The translations under genes were made by a program, and so were the position numbers. Below are positions 19,213 to 28,745 of a stretch of 64,000 nt of DNA, piece by piece (the first letter of the stretch is position 1; each line of letters begins with the position of its first letter). The notes beneath the pieces were generated by a model. It was not told the DNA's origin, ran no database searches, and was given only the letters and a program-made list of their open reading frames with translations. Origin of the DNA: Methanocaldococcus fervens AG86 (GTDB lineage: Archaea; AGJL01; Methanococci; Methanococcales; Methanocaldococcaceae); assembly GCF_000023985.1 (NCBI RefSeq), contig NC_013156.1:1042363-1106362 (forward strand), in the 5' to 3' direction.

Positions 19213-19596
19213 TTATTTAATCAAATCTGAAAACAGTTTTACAATATCTTTTGAGCTTATAACTCCAACAATTTTATCTTCACATGGTGATTTAACGTAT
19301 AAATGGTGGATTCCCTTTTCAGCCATGATTCTAACAGCTTTTTCCAATGGAGCTTCAGGGCTAACAGTTATTGGATTTGTTGTCATAATTTCCTCTGCTG
19401 TTTTATCCAACTCGTTGTAGTGTTTTAATACGTCTGTATCCGTTACAATTCCCCAAAATGTCTCCCCATCTGAAACAACTACAGAAGATATATCATATTT
19501 TGCCATTGTTTTAATTATGTCGCTTAACTTTGTATCTAAAGATACTTCAACAACGCCTTTTTTCATCACATCTCTAACTAAATACTTGGATATCAT
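19213..19596 (-). CDS. Two-CBS-domain protein
   Basis: 127 aa composed of a tandem CBS pair (Bateman module): [22 protein letters not shown], then [22 protein letters not shown]. Each ends in a G-V/I-V-T/S-x-x-D motif ([18 protein letters not shown]) expected to contact adenosyl ligands. A strong RBS, GAGGAGGTG, precedes it. It is divergent from radA across 196 bp. The partner enzyme is not evident. Confidence 0.9.
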   Translation of the reverse strand: MISKYLVRDVMKKGVVEVSLDTKLSDIIKTMAKYDISSVVVSDGETFWGIVTDTDVLKHYNELDKTAEEIMTTNPITVSPEAPLEKAVRIMAEKGIHHLYVKSPCEDKIVGVISSKDIVKLFSDLIK

Positions 19597-19792
19597 AATT
19601 ACACCTCCTCATTATAATTTATAGCTTTTAATGTTTTATATTTATTTTTTAAATTTATTAGCGAAAATTTTATATAGTCAAATATAGCAATTGACTTATG
19701 GCAACCTTCATATACATCCTCGACAATATCATCTTATACTATTCAATTTATCCACATATTAATAATTATAAATTCATGCTCACGGTGATACA

Positions 19793-20755
19793 ATGGATGA
19801 CTTGACACAACTACCAGGAGTAGGTCCTTCAACTGCTGAAAAGTTAAAAGAAGCTGGTTACACTGATTTTATGAAAATTGCAACTGCAACAATTGGCGAA
19901 TTGACTGATATAGAGGGAATTAGCGAGAAAGCTGCTGCTAAAATTATTGAGGCTGCGAGAGAGTTGTGTAATTTAGGATTTAAGAGTGGTAGTGAGGTAT
20001 TATCTCAAAGAAAAAATATATGGAAGCTTTCAACAGGAAGTAAGAATTTAGATGAGATTTTAGGAGGAGGGTTAGAGAGCCAGTCAGTTACTGAATTTGC
20101 AGGAATGTTTGGTTCTGGAAAGACTCAGATAGCTCATCAAGCGTGTGTTAATTTACAATGTCCAGAGAGGATAATAGCTGATGATGCTATAAAAGAAGAG
20201 ATTTTAAATGAGCCAAAAGCAGTTTATATTGATACAGAGGGGACATTTAGGCCGGAGAGAATCGTTCAAATGGCTGAAGCCTTAGGATTAGATGGCCAGG
20301 AAGTTTTAAATAATATCTTCGTTGCGAGAGCATATAACTCAGATATGCAAATGCTTTATGCTGAAAATGTTGAGAATTTGATAAGAGAGGGGCATAACAT
20401 AAAGTTGGTCATAGTTGATTCACTAACATCAACATTTAGGACTGAATATGTTGGTAGAGGAAAATTGGCAGAGAGACAGCAAAAGTTAGGAAGGCACATG
20501 GCTACTCTCAACAAATTAGCTGATTTATATAATTGTGTTGTTATTGTAACTAACCAAGTTGCCGCAAGACCTGATGCCATATTTGGAGCTTCAGAACAGG
20601 CAATAGGTGGGCATATTGTTGGGCATGCCGCAACATTTAGAATATTTTTAAGAAAGGCAAAGGGAGATAAGAGGGTAGCTAAGCTTTACGACTCTCCACA
20701 CTTGCCAGACGCTGAGGCAATGTTTAGAATAACCGAGAAGGGAATACATGATTAA
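19793..20755 (+). CDS. radA: RadA recombinase
   Basis: 320-aa archaeal RecA/Rad51-family strand-exchange ATPase. The N-terminal helix-hairpin-helix domain ([28 protein letters not shown]) is followed by Walker A GMFGSGKT at 104-111. Walker B lies in [12 protein letters not shown], and the L1/L2 regions include RQQKLGRHM and [11 protein letters not shown]. No intein. RBS GGTGAT at 19782-19787. A palindromic element follows at 20801-20880. Confidence 0.97.
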   Translation: MDDLTQLPGVGPSTAEKLKEAGYTDFMKIATATIGELTDIEGISEKAAAKIIEAARELCNLGFKSGSEVLSQRKNIWKLSTGSKNLDEILGGGLESQSVTEFAGMFGSGKTQIAHQACVNLQCPERIIADDAIKEEILNEPKAVYIDTEGTFRPERIVQMAEALGLDGQEVLNNIFVARAYNSDMQMLYAENVENLIREGHNIKLVIVDSLTSTFRTEYVGRGKLAERQQKLGRHMATLNKLADLYNCVVIVTNQVAARPDAIFGASEQAIGGHIVGHAATFRIFLRKAKGDKRVAKLYDSPHLPDAEAMFRITEKGIHD

Positions 20756-20800
20756 CCAAATAATACAGTTTTTTGATGAACGATGAACTTTTTATTTAAG

Positions 20801-20880
20801 AGACATTATGAGGGGCTTTAGCCCCTCCTTAATGCATCCCGGGTATACCAATAGGGCAGAGCCCTATGGTTTTGATGAAA
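20801..20880. repeat. Modular palindromic element, copy 1 (after radA)
   Basis: Two hairpin units. The first is GAGGGGCT-TT-AGCCCCTC (20810-20827), flanked by ACATTA and TAATGC, which extend the stem. The second is ATAGGGC-AGA-GCCCTAT (20851-20867), preceded by CCGGGTATACCA. The first unit is the reverse complement of the unit in copies 2 and 3. The second is nearly identical to the trmI-associated copy 5. It may act as a bidirectional terminator between convergent radA and fsr. Confidence 0.75.
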
Positions 20881-20940
20881 CTTTTTAAAATTCTTTAAAT
20901 TAATTTTTAAATATGATTTTCGAAAAATAAATAAAAAAGT

Positions 20941-22803
20941 TTAAGAAGATTCTTTTTTCATCAGCTCTTTAACTTCTTCTAAGAATTTACCATAACCAAC
21001 TCTTCTCATAACTGCAGCTAATCTCTCTCTTTGTGGTTTTTCAGCGTATTTTCCATAAACAACTAAAACTTTATCTATAAAGTTTATAATTTCATCAACG
21101 CTCATTAATTTCATTTTAATTCCTTCAACAACCTCTCTACCTGTTTTACCTCCAACATAAACTAAATATCCATCTTCTTTAACAACTCTTGCCTCATTTG
21201 GACAGTTTTTAATACACTTACCGCATCCAATACACACGTTATAGTTTGTGTAAGATGTTTCCCCCCTTACGTCAATAGCTTCAACCTTACAAACTTCAGC
21301 ACATCTTCCACAGCCGTTACATTTTTCCCTATCAACTTCAGGGAATTTAACTCCAACTATCCCAACATCATGAACTTGCGGCCTAACGCACTTGTTTGGA
21401 CATCCACTGATTGCTATCTTAAATTTGTATGGAGCAGGTCTTTCTTTGAATTTATCTTCAATAATTTTACATAGTTCAGTTGTATCTATCAACCCACTGC
21501 TACAATTTCCAGCTCCTGGACAGGCTAATGTTGCCCTAACTAAAGGTCCTTCTGAACCTGTAATTAATCCTTTTTCATTTAGCTTTAAAACAACATCTTC
21601 AGCGTCAAATCCACTAATGCCGTGAATTTCAATACCTGCCCTATCAGTTATTTTTATTTTTGCGTTATATTGTTCTGCAATATCCAAAATCTCTTTTATT
21701 TCATCTGGTTTGTACCAACCAGCAGGTTTTGCCCTAACTCTTATGAAGTAGGTTCCATCAGCCCTTTTACCAATTCCTCCATAATCTGAAATCCAGTAGA
21801 ATGAAATATATTCATTGTTTTCTTTCCTTCTTTCAACTTCCTTTTTAAATCTTTTTAACTTCATCCTCCTCAATTTCTCAATAGCTTCTAAATCAACGCC
21901 TTCTTTTAATTCAATAGCATTTTTAATTTCTTCTCCTTTTTTAGTCCTTATTGTTATTGTTGAATATCCTTCTGGACTTCCAACACATCCAACTGAAACA
22001 TCAGCCATTTCTGCATCGAAATCTCTACATATCTTACATCCTGGACAGATTTCAAACTCTTTTAAATCAATTTCCTTTTTCTCCCCATTTATACAAGCTA
22101 AAAGTTTTCCATCCTTAATATCAAATTTTTCAACCTTTTCTATATCTATGCCATGTTTTGATAGAACTTCCTTCATATTTTCATATTTGAACTTTTCAGT
22201 ACAGAACAAACCAATTAAGTATTCAATTTTTGGTAATTTTGTAGGTTTTCCATCCTTACCAAGTTCTCCATCATGTTTTGCCAAGTATGGGAAATACTGC
22301 AGTTTTCTTAAACCGTTAATTTGGCATGGCAAACCAACAACAGCTACTCTTTCCAACCCCATTTCTCCAGCTTTTCTTAATGCGTCTAAAGTTGAGATGG
22401 CATATTTTGATTTTGCAGATTTTAATAAATCATCTGCATTTTGAACTACTAATGAAACTGGTTTCCAGCATTCATCTCCAACAACTATTGCCCCATCAAT
22501 TTTTTTATTTTCTAACAAATATTTTAAAAATGCTATAACAACTCCCCCATCTTGTCCTTCAACGTCACTTTTTCCATAGTAGTATTTTTCATAGAATTTT
22601 TCTCTAATCTTTATTTGATATTTTCCTGAAGATACTCTTGGGCAGACATCATAGCACATTCCATTTCCTTTCCTTAAACACTCGTCCGTTAGTTTTGGCT
22701 TTTCATCAAAGGTTAATATATTGTTAGGACATACTATAGTACATGTCCCGCACCTTGCACATATTCCACTATCAACTATCTCATTCAACTTCCACTCATA
22801 CAT
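20941..22803 (-). CDS. fsr: F420-dependent sulfite reductase
   Basis: 620-aa fusion that reduces sulfite to sulfide with F420H2, both detoxifying sulfite and supplying sulfur. The N-terminal half is an FpoF/FrhB-like F420H2 dehydrogenase with ferredoxin cysteines (C15, C18, C21, C25) and CLRKGNGMC. The C-terminal half is a dissimilatory-type siroheme reductase. C428-x5-C434 (CPGAGNC) and C468-x3-C472 (GCPNKC) bind the coupled cluster, with an inserted ferredoxin pair at C495-C505 and C524-C534. RBS GGTGAAAAA precedes the ATG. It corresponds to MJ0870. A divergent regulator gene lies upstream. Confidence 0.95.
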   Translation of the reverse strand: MYEWKLNEIVDSGICARCGTCTIVCPNNILTFDEKPKLTDECLRKGNGMCYDVCPRVSSGKYQIKIREKFYEKYYYGKSDVEGQDGGVVIAFLKYLLENKKIDGAIVVGDECWKPVSLVVQNADDLLKSAKSKYAISTLDALRKAGEMGLERVAVVGLPCQINGLRKLQYFPYLAKHDGELGKDGKPTKLPKIEYLIGLFCTEKFKYENMKEVLSKHGIDIEKVEKFDIKDGKLLACINGEKKEIDLKEFEICPGCKICRDFDAEMADVSVGCVGSPEGYSTITIRTKKGEEIKNAIELKEGVDLEAIEKLRRMKLKRFKKEVERRKENNEYISFYWISDYGGIGKRADGTYFIRVRAKPAGWYKPDEIKEILDIAEQYNAKIKITDRAGIEIHGISGFDAEDVVLKLNEKGLITGSEGPLVRATLACPGAGNCSSGLIDTTELCKIIEDKFKERPAPYKFKIAISGCPNKCVRPQVHDVGIVGVKFPEVDREKCNGCGRCAEVCKVEAIDVRGETSYTNYNVCIGCGKCIKNCPNEARVVKEDGYLVYVGGKTGREVVEGIKMKLMSVDEIINFIDKVLVVYGKYAEKPQRERLAAVMRRVGYGKFLEEVKELMKKESS

Positions 22804-22847
22804 TTTTTCACCAATGAAAGTGTGATTACATTATTCACATCTTAATG

Positions 22848-22891
22848 TTATATAATTTAAAGCTTACTAATGTGTGCGTAAAAACTGCACA
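22848..22891 (-). promoter_or_regulatory. Putative fsr promoter with an inverted repeat
   Basis: On the minus strand TAAATTATATAA (about 22848-22860) fits a TATA element. Just upstream lies TGTGC-N9-GCACA (22873-22877 and 22887-22891). This is a short, imperfectly placed operator candidate for the divergent regulator at 22993. Weak evidence. Confidence 0.35.
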
Positions 22892-22992
22892 GGTTTATTT
22901 ATTATGAATATTTGTTATAAATTTAGATATATGGATGAAAAATTATTACGTTTGGAATTACGTTGATAACTGTTAAAAGATGGTGATAAATG

Positions 22993-23340
22993 ATGGATAA
23001 GCTTATAGTTGCAAGAATGCAGAAGTTTACAGTTGAAGATTTAATGAGATGTATTTTAGGGCTGCAAGAGATTGAGATTAGAATTTATTTTGAATTATTG
23101 GATATGAAAGAAGCTACTGTTCTTGAGCTTGCTGAGAGAGTTGAAAGGGATAGAACAACGGTTCAGAAAGCTTTAAGAAGTTTAATGAATTGTGGATTGG
23201 TTGAGAGGGAAAAGGTAACTGAAAAAAGTGGGTTTAAATATATTTACAGGCCTGTAGAATTTAAAAATGTAAAGACAAAAATGGAGGAGCTTTTGGATGA
23301 GTGGTATCTAAGTGTAAAAAAATGGTTAAGGGGTATTTAG
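22993..23340 (+). CDS. Winged-helix transcriptional regulator (TrmB/MarR-like) next to fsr
   Basis: 115-aa DNA-binding protein. Residues about 22-85 form a winged helix (GLQEIEIRIYFELLDMKE, ATVLELAERVERDRTTVQKA, LRSLMNCGLVEREKV). A charged helix at the C-terminus probably dimerises. GGTGAT at 22982-22987 gives better spacing to the second ATG (22993) than to 22990. It is transcribed divergently from fsr across a 186-bp region, so it may control sulfite reductase expression. This is inference from position only. No ligand domain is visible. Confidence 0.75.
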   Translation: MDKLIVARMQKFTVEDLMRCILGLQEIEIRIYFELLDMKEATVLELAERVERDRTTVQKALRSLMNCGLVEREKVTEKSGFKYIYRPVEFKNVKTKMEELLDEWYLSVKKWLRGI

Positions 23341-23349
23341 CTTTATTAA

Positions 23350-24111
23350 TTATTCAATTGTTGATTTTTCAAAAGAATACATTCCAATTAACAAAAAAAT
23401 TGCACATAATATTCCTAAAATTACAAAATCTGTTATTATAGAAAATTTTGAAACACCTGTTAAAAGATGTCTCATCCCATCAACTGCATAGGTTAATGGA
23501 TTTATATAGGCAAAGACTCTTATCCATAACGGTAGAACATCTATTGGATAAAACGCCCCACTCAAAAACATCAATGGGAGGGTGAGCATATTCATTACTA
23601 AACCAAATCCTTCTAAGCTTGACATTCTTAATGCAAAAGTTATGCCAATGGATGAGAATGTCCAAGCTAATAAAATTCCAAGTATTAATACTGGAATAAT
23701 TGCAGAAACATTTATTGGGGTAATTAGCATGCAGATTATTAGTATAATAAGCCCCCTTAATAGGGATGTTATTGAATCTCCTAAAATTCTTCCAAATATT
23801 GCTTTACTCCTTGAAACTGGAGCGACTAATATTTCTTTTAAAAATCCATAATCTTTGTCAATAATAACAGACATCCCGCTCATAAAACTCGTTGTGAATA
23901 TTGTTATTGCTACAACTCCTGGAACTAAATATGTTAGATAATCAACCCCTCCAAATATTGCCTTTGCTTGAGGGAAGTTTAAAGCTCTACTCCAACCTAA
24001 TCCAAAGAATGCAATCCAAATAATTGGGTGTAATAAAGTGCTAATAACTCTCGATTTTGCTCTTAAAAATCTTAAAACCTGTCTATATGCCATTGTTATT
24101 ATTACGTTCAT
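23350..24111 (-). CDS. ABC-2 type transporter permease
   Basis: 253-aa membrane subunit with six predicted helices and the ABC-2 pattern (GVVAITIFTTSFMSGMS, LTLPLMFLSGAFYPIDVLP, INPLTYAVDGMRHLL). It is an exporter partner of the ATPase immediately upstream, overlapping it by 4 bp (ATGA). Substrate unknown: DrrB-like systems export drugs, lipids or polysaccharides. Confidence 0.9.
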   Translation of the reverse strand: MNVIITMAYRQVLRFLRAKSRVISTLLHPIIWIAFFGLGWSRALNFPQAKAIFGGVDYLTYLVPGVVAITIFTTSFMSGMSVIIDKDYGFLKEILVAPVSRSKAIFGRILGDSITSLLRGLIILIICMLITPINVSAIIPVLILGILLAWTFSSIGITFALRMSSLEGFGLVMNMLTLPLMFLSGAFYPIDVLPLWIRVFAYINPLTYAVDGMRHLLTGVSKFSIITDFVILGILCAIFLLIGMYSFEKSTIE

Positions 24112-25094
24112 GCAAAGCCCCTCCTTTTCATAATAAACCTTCTCATGTCAAATTTTCCTCCTTCATCCCTAATGGATCTTCCAGTTAAATAGATAAATAC
24201 ATCGTTTAATGTTGGTTTTCTGTAATCAACCTCCAAAATTTCTAAATTATTCTTTAAGGCAATTTCAAAGATTTTTGGAATTGTTTCAGGAGCGTTTTTC
24301 ACTTTAATTTCAAAAATTCCGTCTATAATTTTACATTCACCAAATTGAGATAACATATTTTTTATTTTTTCATGATTATCGTTATTAAACCTTAAATAAA
24401 TTATATCATCTCCAATAATGGATTTCAGCTCATCAACAGTTCCCATGGCGATGATTTTTCCATTATCTATTATGGCAATTCTGTCAGCTAAACTTTCAGC
24501 TTCTTCCATATAATGGGTGGTTAAAAATATTGTCATATTATACTCTTCTTTCATCTCCTTAATGTAATCCCAAATGTGAGCCCTTGTTTGAGGATCTAAT
24601 CCAACTGTAGGTTCATCTAAAAATAATATCTCCGGCTTATGAATTAAAGCCCTTGCAATTTCCAACCTTCTAACCATCCCTCCACTGAAGTATTTAACAA
24701 TTCTATGTGCATGTTCTTTTAGCTCAACAAACTCCAACATTTCCTCTATCCTTTTTTTCAACTCTTCTCCCCTATATCCGTAAATTTTTCCGTGAATGTA
24801 GAGATTTTCATAGGCTGTTAGCTCTCTATCCAATGTGGTATCTTGAAAAACTATTCCAATTCTCTTTCTAACTTCATTTGGGTTCTTAACTACATCATAA
24901 CCCGCTACCTTTATTGTTCCAGATGTAGGTTTTAGTAGTGTTGTTATCATGTTTATTGTTGTTGATTTTCCTGCCCCATTTGGACCTAAAAATGCAAAAA
25001 TCTCTCCTTTTTTAACTTTAAAGCTAATGCCTTTTACAGCATAAAAATCGTTAAATTTTTTTGTTAAATTTTCCACCTCTATCACGTATTCCAT
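24108..25094 (-). CDS. ABC transporter ATP-binding protein (DrrA-like)
   Basis: 328-aa ATPase. Walker A GPNGAGKST, Q-loop in VFQDTTLDRELTAYEN, signature YFSGGMVRRLEIARAL, Walker B ILFLDEPTVGLD and switch His in LTTHYMEEAE. The C-terminal about 100 residues form the extra domain of DrrA-type exporters. It starts one codon after the PadR stop (TAGATG). It works with the downstream permease. Confidence 0.92.
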   Translation of the reverse strand: MEYVIEVENLTKKFNDFYAVKGISFKVKKGEIFAFLGPNGAGKSTTINMITTLLKPTSGTIKVAGYDVVKNPNEVRKRIGIVFQDTTLDRELTAYENLYIHGKIYGYRGEELKKRIEEMLEFVELKEHAHRIVKYFSGGMVRRLEIARALIHKPEILFLDEPTVGLDPQTRAHIWDYIKEMKEEYNMTIFLTTHYMEEAESLADRIAIIDNGKIIAMGTVDELKSIIGDDIIYLRFNNDNHEKIKNMLSQFGECKIIDGIFEIKVKNAPETIPKIFEIALKNNLEILEVDYRKPTLNDVFIYLTGRSIRDEGGKFDMRRFIMKRRGFA

Positions 25095-25544
25095 CTAATC
25101 TCCCCCAAAAATTATTAGATTTATCTTCCTTGCAGTTTCTTTTAAGGTTTTTTCAATCTCTTTTTTCTGCCTATCATTTAAATTATGGAAGTTTTTTACA
25201 ATCAATCTTGCAGCATCTTTTAATTCTTTCCCTCCTAATTCATAAAAGCCCCTGACTGCCTCAATATGTGAAAAAATATTTTCCAATTTTTCTTCATTTT
25301 CTTTTAAATATTTCTTTCCTTTTTCAGTTATTTTGTAGAGTTTTTTATCTTCTTTTTTTACAGCTTCAATATATCCACTTCTCCTTAAACTCTGCAGAGT
25401 AGGATAAATAACTCCAGAGCTCGGTTTATAATAAACAAACATTTCATTTAATTTTTGCATTATAGCATAGCCGTGCAACTCCTCTTTCTCCAATAAATAT
25501 AAAATGAGGTATTTTAAAGAGCCTCTTATACGCTCATGTTTCAC
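25095..25544 (-). CDS. PadR-family transcriptional regulator
   Basis: 149-aa PadR protein. The N-terminal winged helix runs ILYLLEKEELHGYAIMQKLN to GVIYPTLQSLRRSGYIEA. The C-terminal helical dimer region covers residues 75-149. GTG start with RBS GGTGAAATT. It is first gene of the padR-ATPase-permease operon, so it probably represses that exporter. A 16-bp palindrome lies 22 bp upstream. Confidence 0.9.
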   Translation of the reverse strand: MKHERIRGSLKYLILYLLEKEELHGYAIMQKLNEMFVYYKPSSGVIYPTLQSLRRSGYIEAVKKEDKKLYKITEKGKKYLKENEEKLENIFSHIEAVRGFYELGGKELKDAARLIVKNFHNLNDRQKKEIEKTLKETARKINLIIFGGD

Positions 25545-25566
25545 AATTTCACCAAAATTTTTATAC

Positions 25567-25582
25567 TATATCTTAAGATATA
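25567..25582. promoter_or_regulatory. Palindromic operator candidate of the padR operon
   Basis: TATATCTTAAGATATA is a perfect 16-bp palindrome in the 71-bp gap between divergent padR and the Gate-domain gene. It could control both directions. AT-rich composition makes chance palindromes more likely, so confidence is moderate. Confidence 0.45.
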
Positions 25583-25615
25583 TCTATCTACTTAGGAATA
25601 TAAAAAGGTGATGTT

Positions 25616-26551
25616 ATGGAATTGTTGATAGAGAGTATTAAAATCTCAGCATATTATACGATAAAAATATCGATTATCGTTTTAATTACAATGTTTATTG
25701 TGAATTATATTATGAACACTGGCATTATGAAAAAAGTTAGTGATTTTTTATCCCCAATTTTAAGAAAATCAAAGCTAAACCCCCTATCAATTTCATCAAT
25801 CTTAGCATGTTTTTTTAGTCCAACTGTTGGATATTCAATATTGGCAGAAGGTCTAAAGGAAAATAAAATAAATGAAAAAGAGATTATAGGTACATCCTTA
25901 GCAAATTCGTTTCCTTCTGTTTTATCTCACACATTCACATTCTTTATTCCGGTTGTTGTTCCTATTTTGGGTTGGACTGGAGTTTTATATGTTTTAATAA
26001 GGTTAGGAGTTGCCTTAGTAAAAACAATAATTGGATTTTTATACTTATCTATAGTATCAAAAAACTCTTCATTCGAGCTTCCAGAGATAAATAAACTGGA
26101 TAGAAAGGAAAATGTAAAGAAATCTTTTAAAAGCATTATTTCATTTGCCAAAAGGTTGATACCAACAATGTTTATCATGATGACGTTGGTTATCTATTTA
26201 TCCAAAGTTGGATTTTTTGATTATGTTGAGAAATTTGTTGAACCAATAACAAACTTATTAAATCTAAATCCTAACGTTGGAATTTTGGCATTAACAGAAA
26301 TTATGAATGTTCAGGCAGCTATTGTAATGGCTGGCGGGTTTTTAAATGAACATATATTAAATTCAAAAGAGATTTTAATTGGATTAATTATTGGAAATGT
26401 TTTAACATTCTCTACGAGGTATGTTAAGCATTCTCTACCATTCCATGTTTCACTCTTTGGAGCAAAGTTGGGAACGAAAATAGTTATGATTAATGCAGCT
26501 ATTACTTTGATATTGGACATCTTTATAATAATTGGGCTGTTATTGATTTAA
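25616..26551 (+). CDS. Gate (nucleoside recognition) domain membrane protein
   Basis: 311-aa protein with about eight hydrophobic helices and two related Gate-type halves (ISSILACFFSPTVGYSILAEG, SLANSFPSVLSHTFTFFIP; then GILALTEIMNVQAAIVMAGG). It resembles M. jannaschii MJ0871. Members are predicted transporters or channels, with no established substrate. RBS GGTGATG. It is divergent from the PadR/ABC operon and co-oriented with the NifH-like gene 47 bp downstream. Confidence 0.8.
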   Translation: MELLIESIKISAYYTIKISIIVLITMFIVNYIMNTGIMKKVSDFLSPILRKSKLNPLSISSILACFFSPTVGYSILAEGLKENKINEKEIIGTSLANSFPSVLSHTFTFFIPVVVPILGWTGVLYVLIRLGVALVKTIIGFLYLSIVSKNSSFELPEINKLDRKENVKKSFKSIISFAKRLIPTMFIMMTLVIYLSKVGFFDYVEKFVEPITNLLNLNPNVGILALTEIMNVQAAIVMAGGFLNEHILNSKEILIGLIIGNVLTFSTRYVKHSLPFHVSLFGAKLGTKIVMINAAITLILDIFIIIGLLLI

Positions 26552-26598
26552 AATTTTAAAATTATATACTTTTTAATATATTTTTATTTGGTGAAATT

Positions 26599-27438
26599 AT
26601 GAGAAAATTCTGTGTCTATGGGAAAGGAGGGATTGGAAAATCAACAACTGTAAGTAATATAGCAGCAGCTTTAGCAGAAGAAGGAAAAAAGGTTTTAGTT
26701 GTTGGCTGTGATCCAAAGGCAGATACAACAAGGAATTTAGTTGGAAGAAAGATTCCAACGGTTTTAGATGTTTTTAGGAAAAAAGGAGCAGACAATATGG
26801 AGTTAGGGGATATAGTTTTTGAAGGTTTTGGAGGAGTTTATTGTGTTGAAAGTGGAGGACCTGAGCCAGGAGTAGGATGTGCTGGGAGGGGAGTTATTAC
26901 AGCGGTTGATATGTTAAATAGGTTGGGAGCTTTTGAAGCATTAAATCCAGATGTCGTTATTTATGATATATTGGGAGATGTGGTTTGTGGAGGATTTGCA
27001 ATGCCTTTACAGAAGCACTTGGCTGATGATGTTTATATCGTAACAACCTGCGATCCAATGGCAATTTACGCAGCAAACAATATATGCAAAGGAATAAAGA
27101 GGTATGCAAGTAGAGGAAAAATTGGGTTGGGAGGGATTATTTACAATGGAAGGAGTGTTATAAACGCTCCAGAAATTGTTGAGGTCTTTGCTAAAAAAAT
27201 AGGAACTCAAGTTATTGGAAGGATTCCAATGAGTAATCTTATAACAAAGGCAGAGATTTATAGAAAGACAGTTATTGAATATGCTCCAGATAGTGAAATA
27301 GCAGATAGATTTAGAGAATTGGCAATTGCAATCTATAAAAATGAAAATAGGGTTATTCCAAATCCGTTATTAGAGGATGAGTTGGATAAGATTACTGAAA
27401 AAATTGACGACCTTTTAAAAGAAAGTGTTAAAGAATAA
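26599..27438 (+). CDS. cfbC: NifH-like reductase, probably CfbC of coenzyme F430 synthesis
   Basis: 279-aa P-loop protein with GKGGIGKST at 8-16 and the inter-subunit [4Fe-4S] ligands C94 (GVGCAGRG) and C130 (DVVCGGF). No nifD, nifK or nifE is nearby, and the sequence is of the stand-alone methanogen type (MJ0879-like). It is therefore more likely the ATP-driven electron donor of Ni-sirohydrochlorin a,c-diamide reductive cyclase (CfbCD) than nitrogenase Fe protein. RBS GGTGAAATT. It converges on the ABC binding protein with 4 bp between stops. Confidence 0.82.
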   Translation: MRKFCVYGKGGIGKSTTVSNIAAALAEEGKKVLVVGCDPKADTTRNLVGRKIPTVLDVFRKKGADNMELGDIVFEGFGGVYCVESGGPEPGVGCAGRGVITAVDMLNRLGAFEALNPDVVIYDILGDVVCGGFAMPLQKHLADDVYIVTTCDPMAIYAANNICKGIKRYASRGKIGLGGIIYNGRSVINAPEIVEVFAKKIGTQVIGRIPMSNLITKAEIYRKTVIEYAPDSEIADRFRELAIAIYKNENRVIPNPLLEDELDKITEKIDDLLKESVKE

Positions 27439-27442
27439 TTTT

Positions 27443-28579
27443 TTATTTTATCTTATAGAAGTATTTTAAATCTTCATCTCCACCAAATAATTCTGGATGA
27501 ATCATTTTTGCATAATCCATCATGTATCCAATTGGGTCTCTTGCTTCCCACACATAATAATCGGTATGGGATACATAAAATCTTTCATTTTTCAATGCTT
27601 TAAAGTTGGCAAAGTCAGGATTTAACTTCAACAGGTCTTCTTTTGTTTTTATTTCATCACCATAGTAGTTTCTCATTATAACAACATCTGCATTTATCGC
27701 CCTCTCATAGAATGTCTCTTTATCTAAATAGTAAGATTTGGTTCCATTGTAATCAGCAAAGAGGTATTTACCTTTAAGTTCGGCAATCATTTTACTATAG
27801 TAATGGTTATTTCCATAAATTACAGCCATTTGTTTAGATTTTGACCAACTAAAGGAAGCAACAATTGACTCAGTTTTAACATCTTCTATTTTTTTCAAAA
27901 TATCTTCTCTTTCCTTTTCCACATTTTTAAACCATGCATCTGCTTTTTTATAAATATCAGATCCATAAAATGCAGCCGCAAACTTTATCCACTCCACCCT
28001 TCCCATAAACGTTGGCTCATCATATGTGAAAAATCTTGCAGTTGTTATGCCCAATTCATTCAATTTAACTTCCATTTCGTCATGAGATGGCCAATCTCCT
28101 AAGAATACAATGTCTGGACTTATATTAACTATTTTATCATAATCAATTTTGCTTGATTTGCCTATATCTACAACTTTTCCTTCTTTGTAGTATTGAGAGA
28201 GCACTGGAGAGTACGAAATGTAAGTTTTTGGAACTCCTTTTATTGATTCATAGCAGATGCTTTCATTTAATATATCTGCAGTTGATATAACTGGGCAGTA
28301 AAATACCGTTACAACTTTTTTTACTGGGACATTTAAAACTATTGCGTTTGGTATGTTAGGAGCTTTTGCATTTTCTTCAACGAAAACAAACATTTTTCCT
28401 TTTGAATCAACTACTATGCAATATCCATCTTCCCAATGTGGCTCTAATTTGAAGGTCTTTGCATATTTGACAACATTTTTTGATATATTGTAGGTTTGTG
28501 TGGTTTTATTTTCTTCTACACAACCTGCAAATGCCACTACAACCCCTAAAATTAATAATAGTAGGATTATTTTTTTCAT
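27443..28579 (-). CDS. ABC transporter substrate-binding lipoprotein (FecB/BtuF-like)
   Basis: 378-aa secreted protein. Signal MKKIILLLLILGVVVAFAGC ends in a lipobox with Cys at 20. The Fe/cobalamin-type periplasmic fold includes VVTVFYCPVISTADIL, INISPDIVFLGDWPSHDE-like and a C-terminal DYVWEARDPIGYMMDYAKMIHPELF segment typical of iron-chelate binding proteins. GGTGATACTT before ATG 28579 selects that start over one six codons upstream. It belongs to the importer formed by the ATPase (+) and two permeases (-) downstream. Substrate, iron complex or corrinoid, is undecided. Confidence 0.87.
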   Translation of the reverse strand: MKKIILLLLILGVVVAFAGCVEENKTTQTYNISKNVVKYAKTFKLEPHWEDGYCIVVDSKGKMFVFVEENAKAPNIPNAIVLNVPVKKVVTVFYCPVISTADILNESICYESIKGVPKTYISYSPVLSQYYKEGKVVDIGKSSKIDYDKIVNISPDIVFLGDWPSHDEMEVKLNELGITTARFFTYDEPTFMGRVEWIKFAAAFYGSDIYKKADAWFKNVEKEREDILKKIEDVKTESIVASFSWSKSKQMAVIYGNNHYYSKMIAELKGKYLFADYNGTKSYYLDKETFYERAINADVVIMRNYYGDEIKTKEDLLKLNPDFANFKALKNERFYVSHTDYYVWEARDPIGYMMDYAKMIHPELFGGDEDLKYFYKIK

Positions 28580-28745
28580 AAGTATCACCAAACACACATT
28601 TTATTAAAAATTTAGGATTAGAGAGTAATATAATTTATTATAATAAGTTATAAATTTTACTACATATTTTTTAAAAGTATTATTGAAAGTAAATTATAAA
28701 ATTCAGAAATCTTAATTTTATATAAAAATTTCTTGAGTGACAATT

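Noticed and set aside
20801-20880. Simple intrinsic terminator
   Set aside because: There is no U-run directly after the stem and the same units recur in shuffled combinations elsewhere, so an element family is a better description, though terminator activity remains possible.
26599-27438. Nitrogenase iron protein (nifH)
   Set aside because: No nifDKEN nearby and it resembles the single-copy methanogen CfbC type; kept as probable cfbC.
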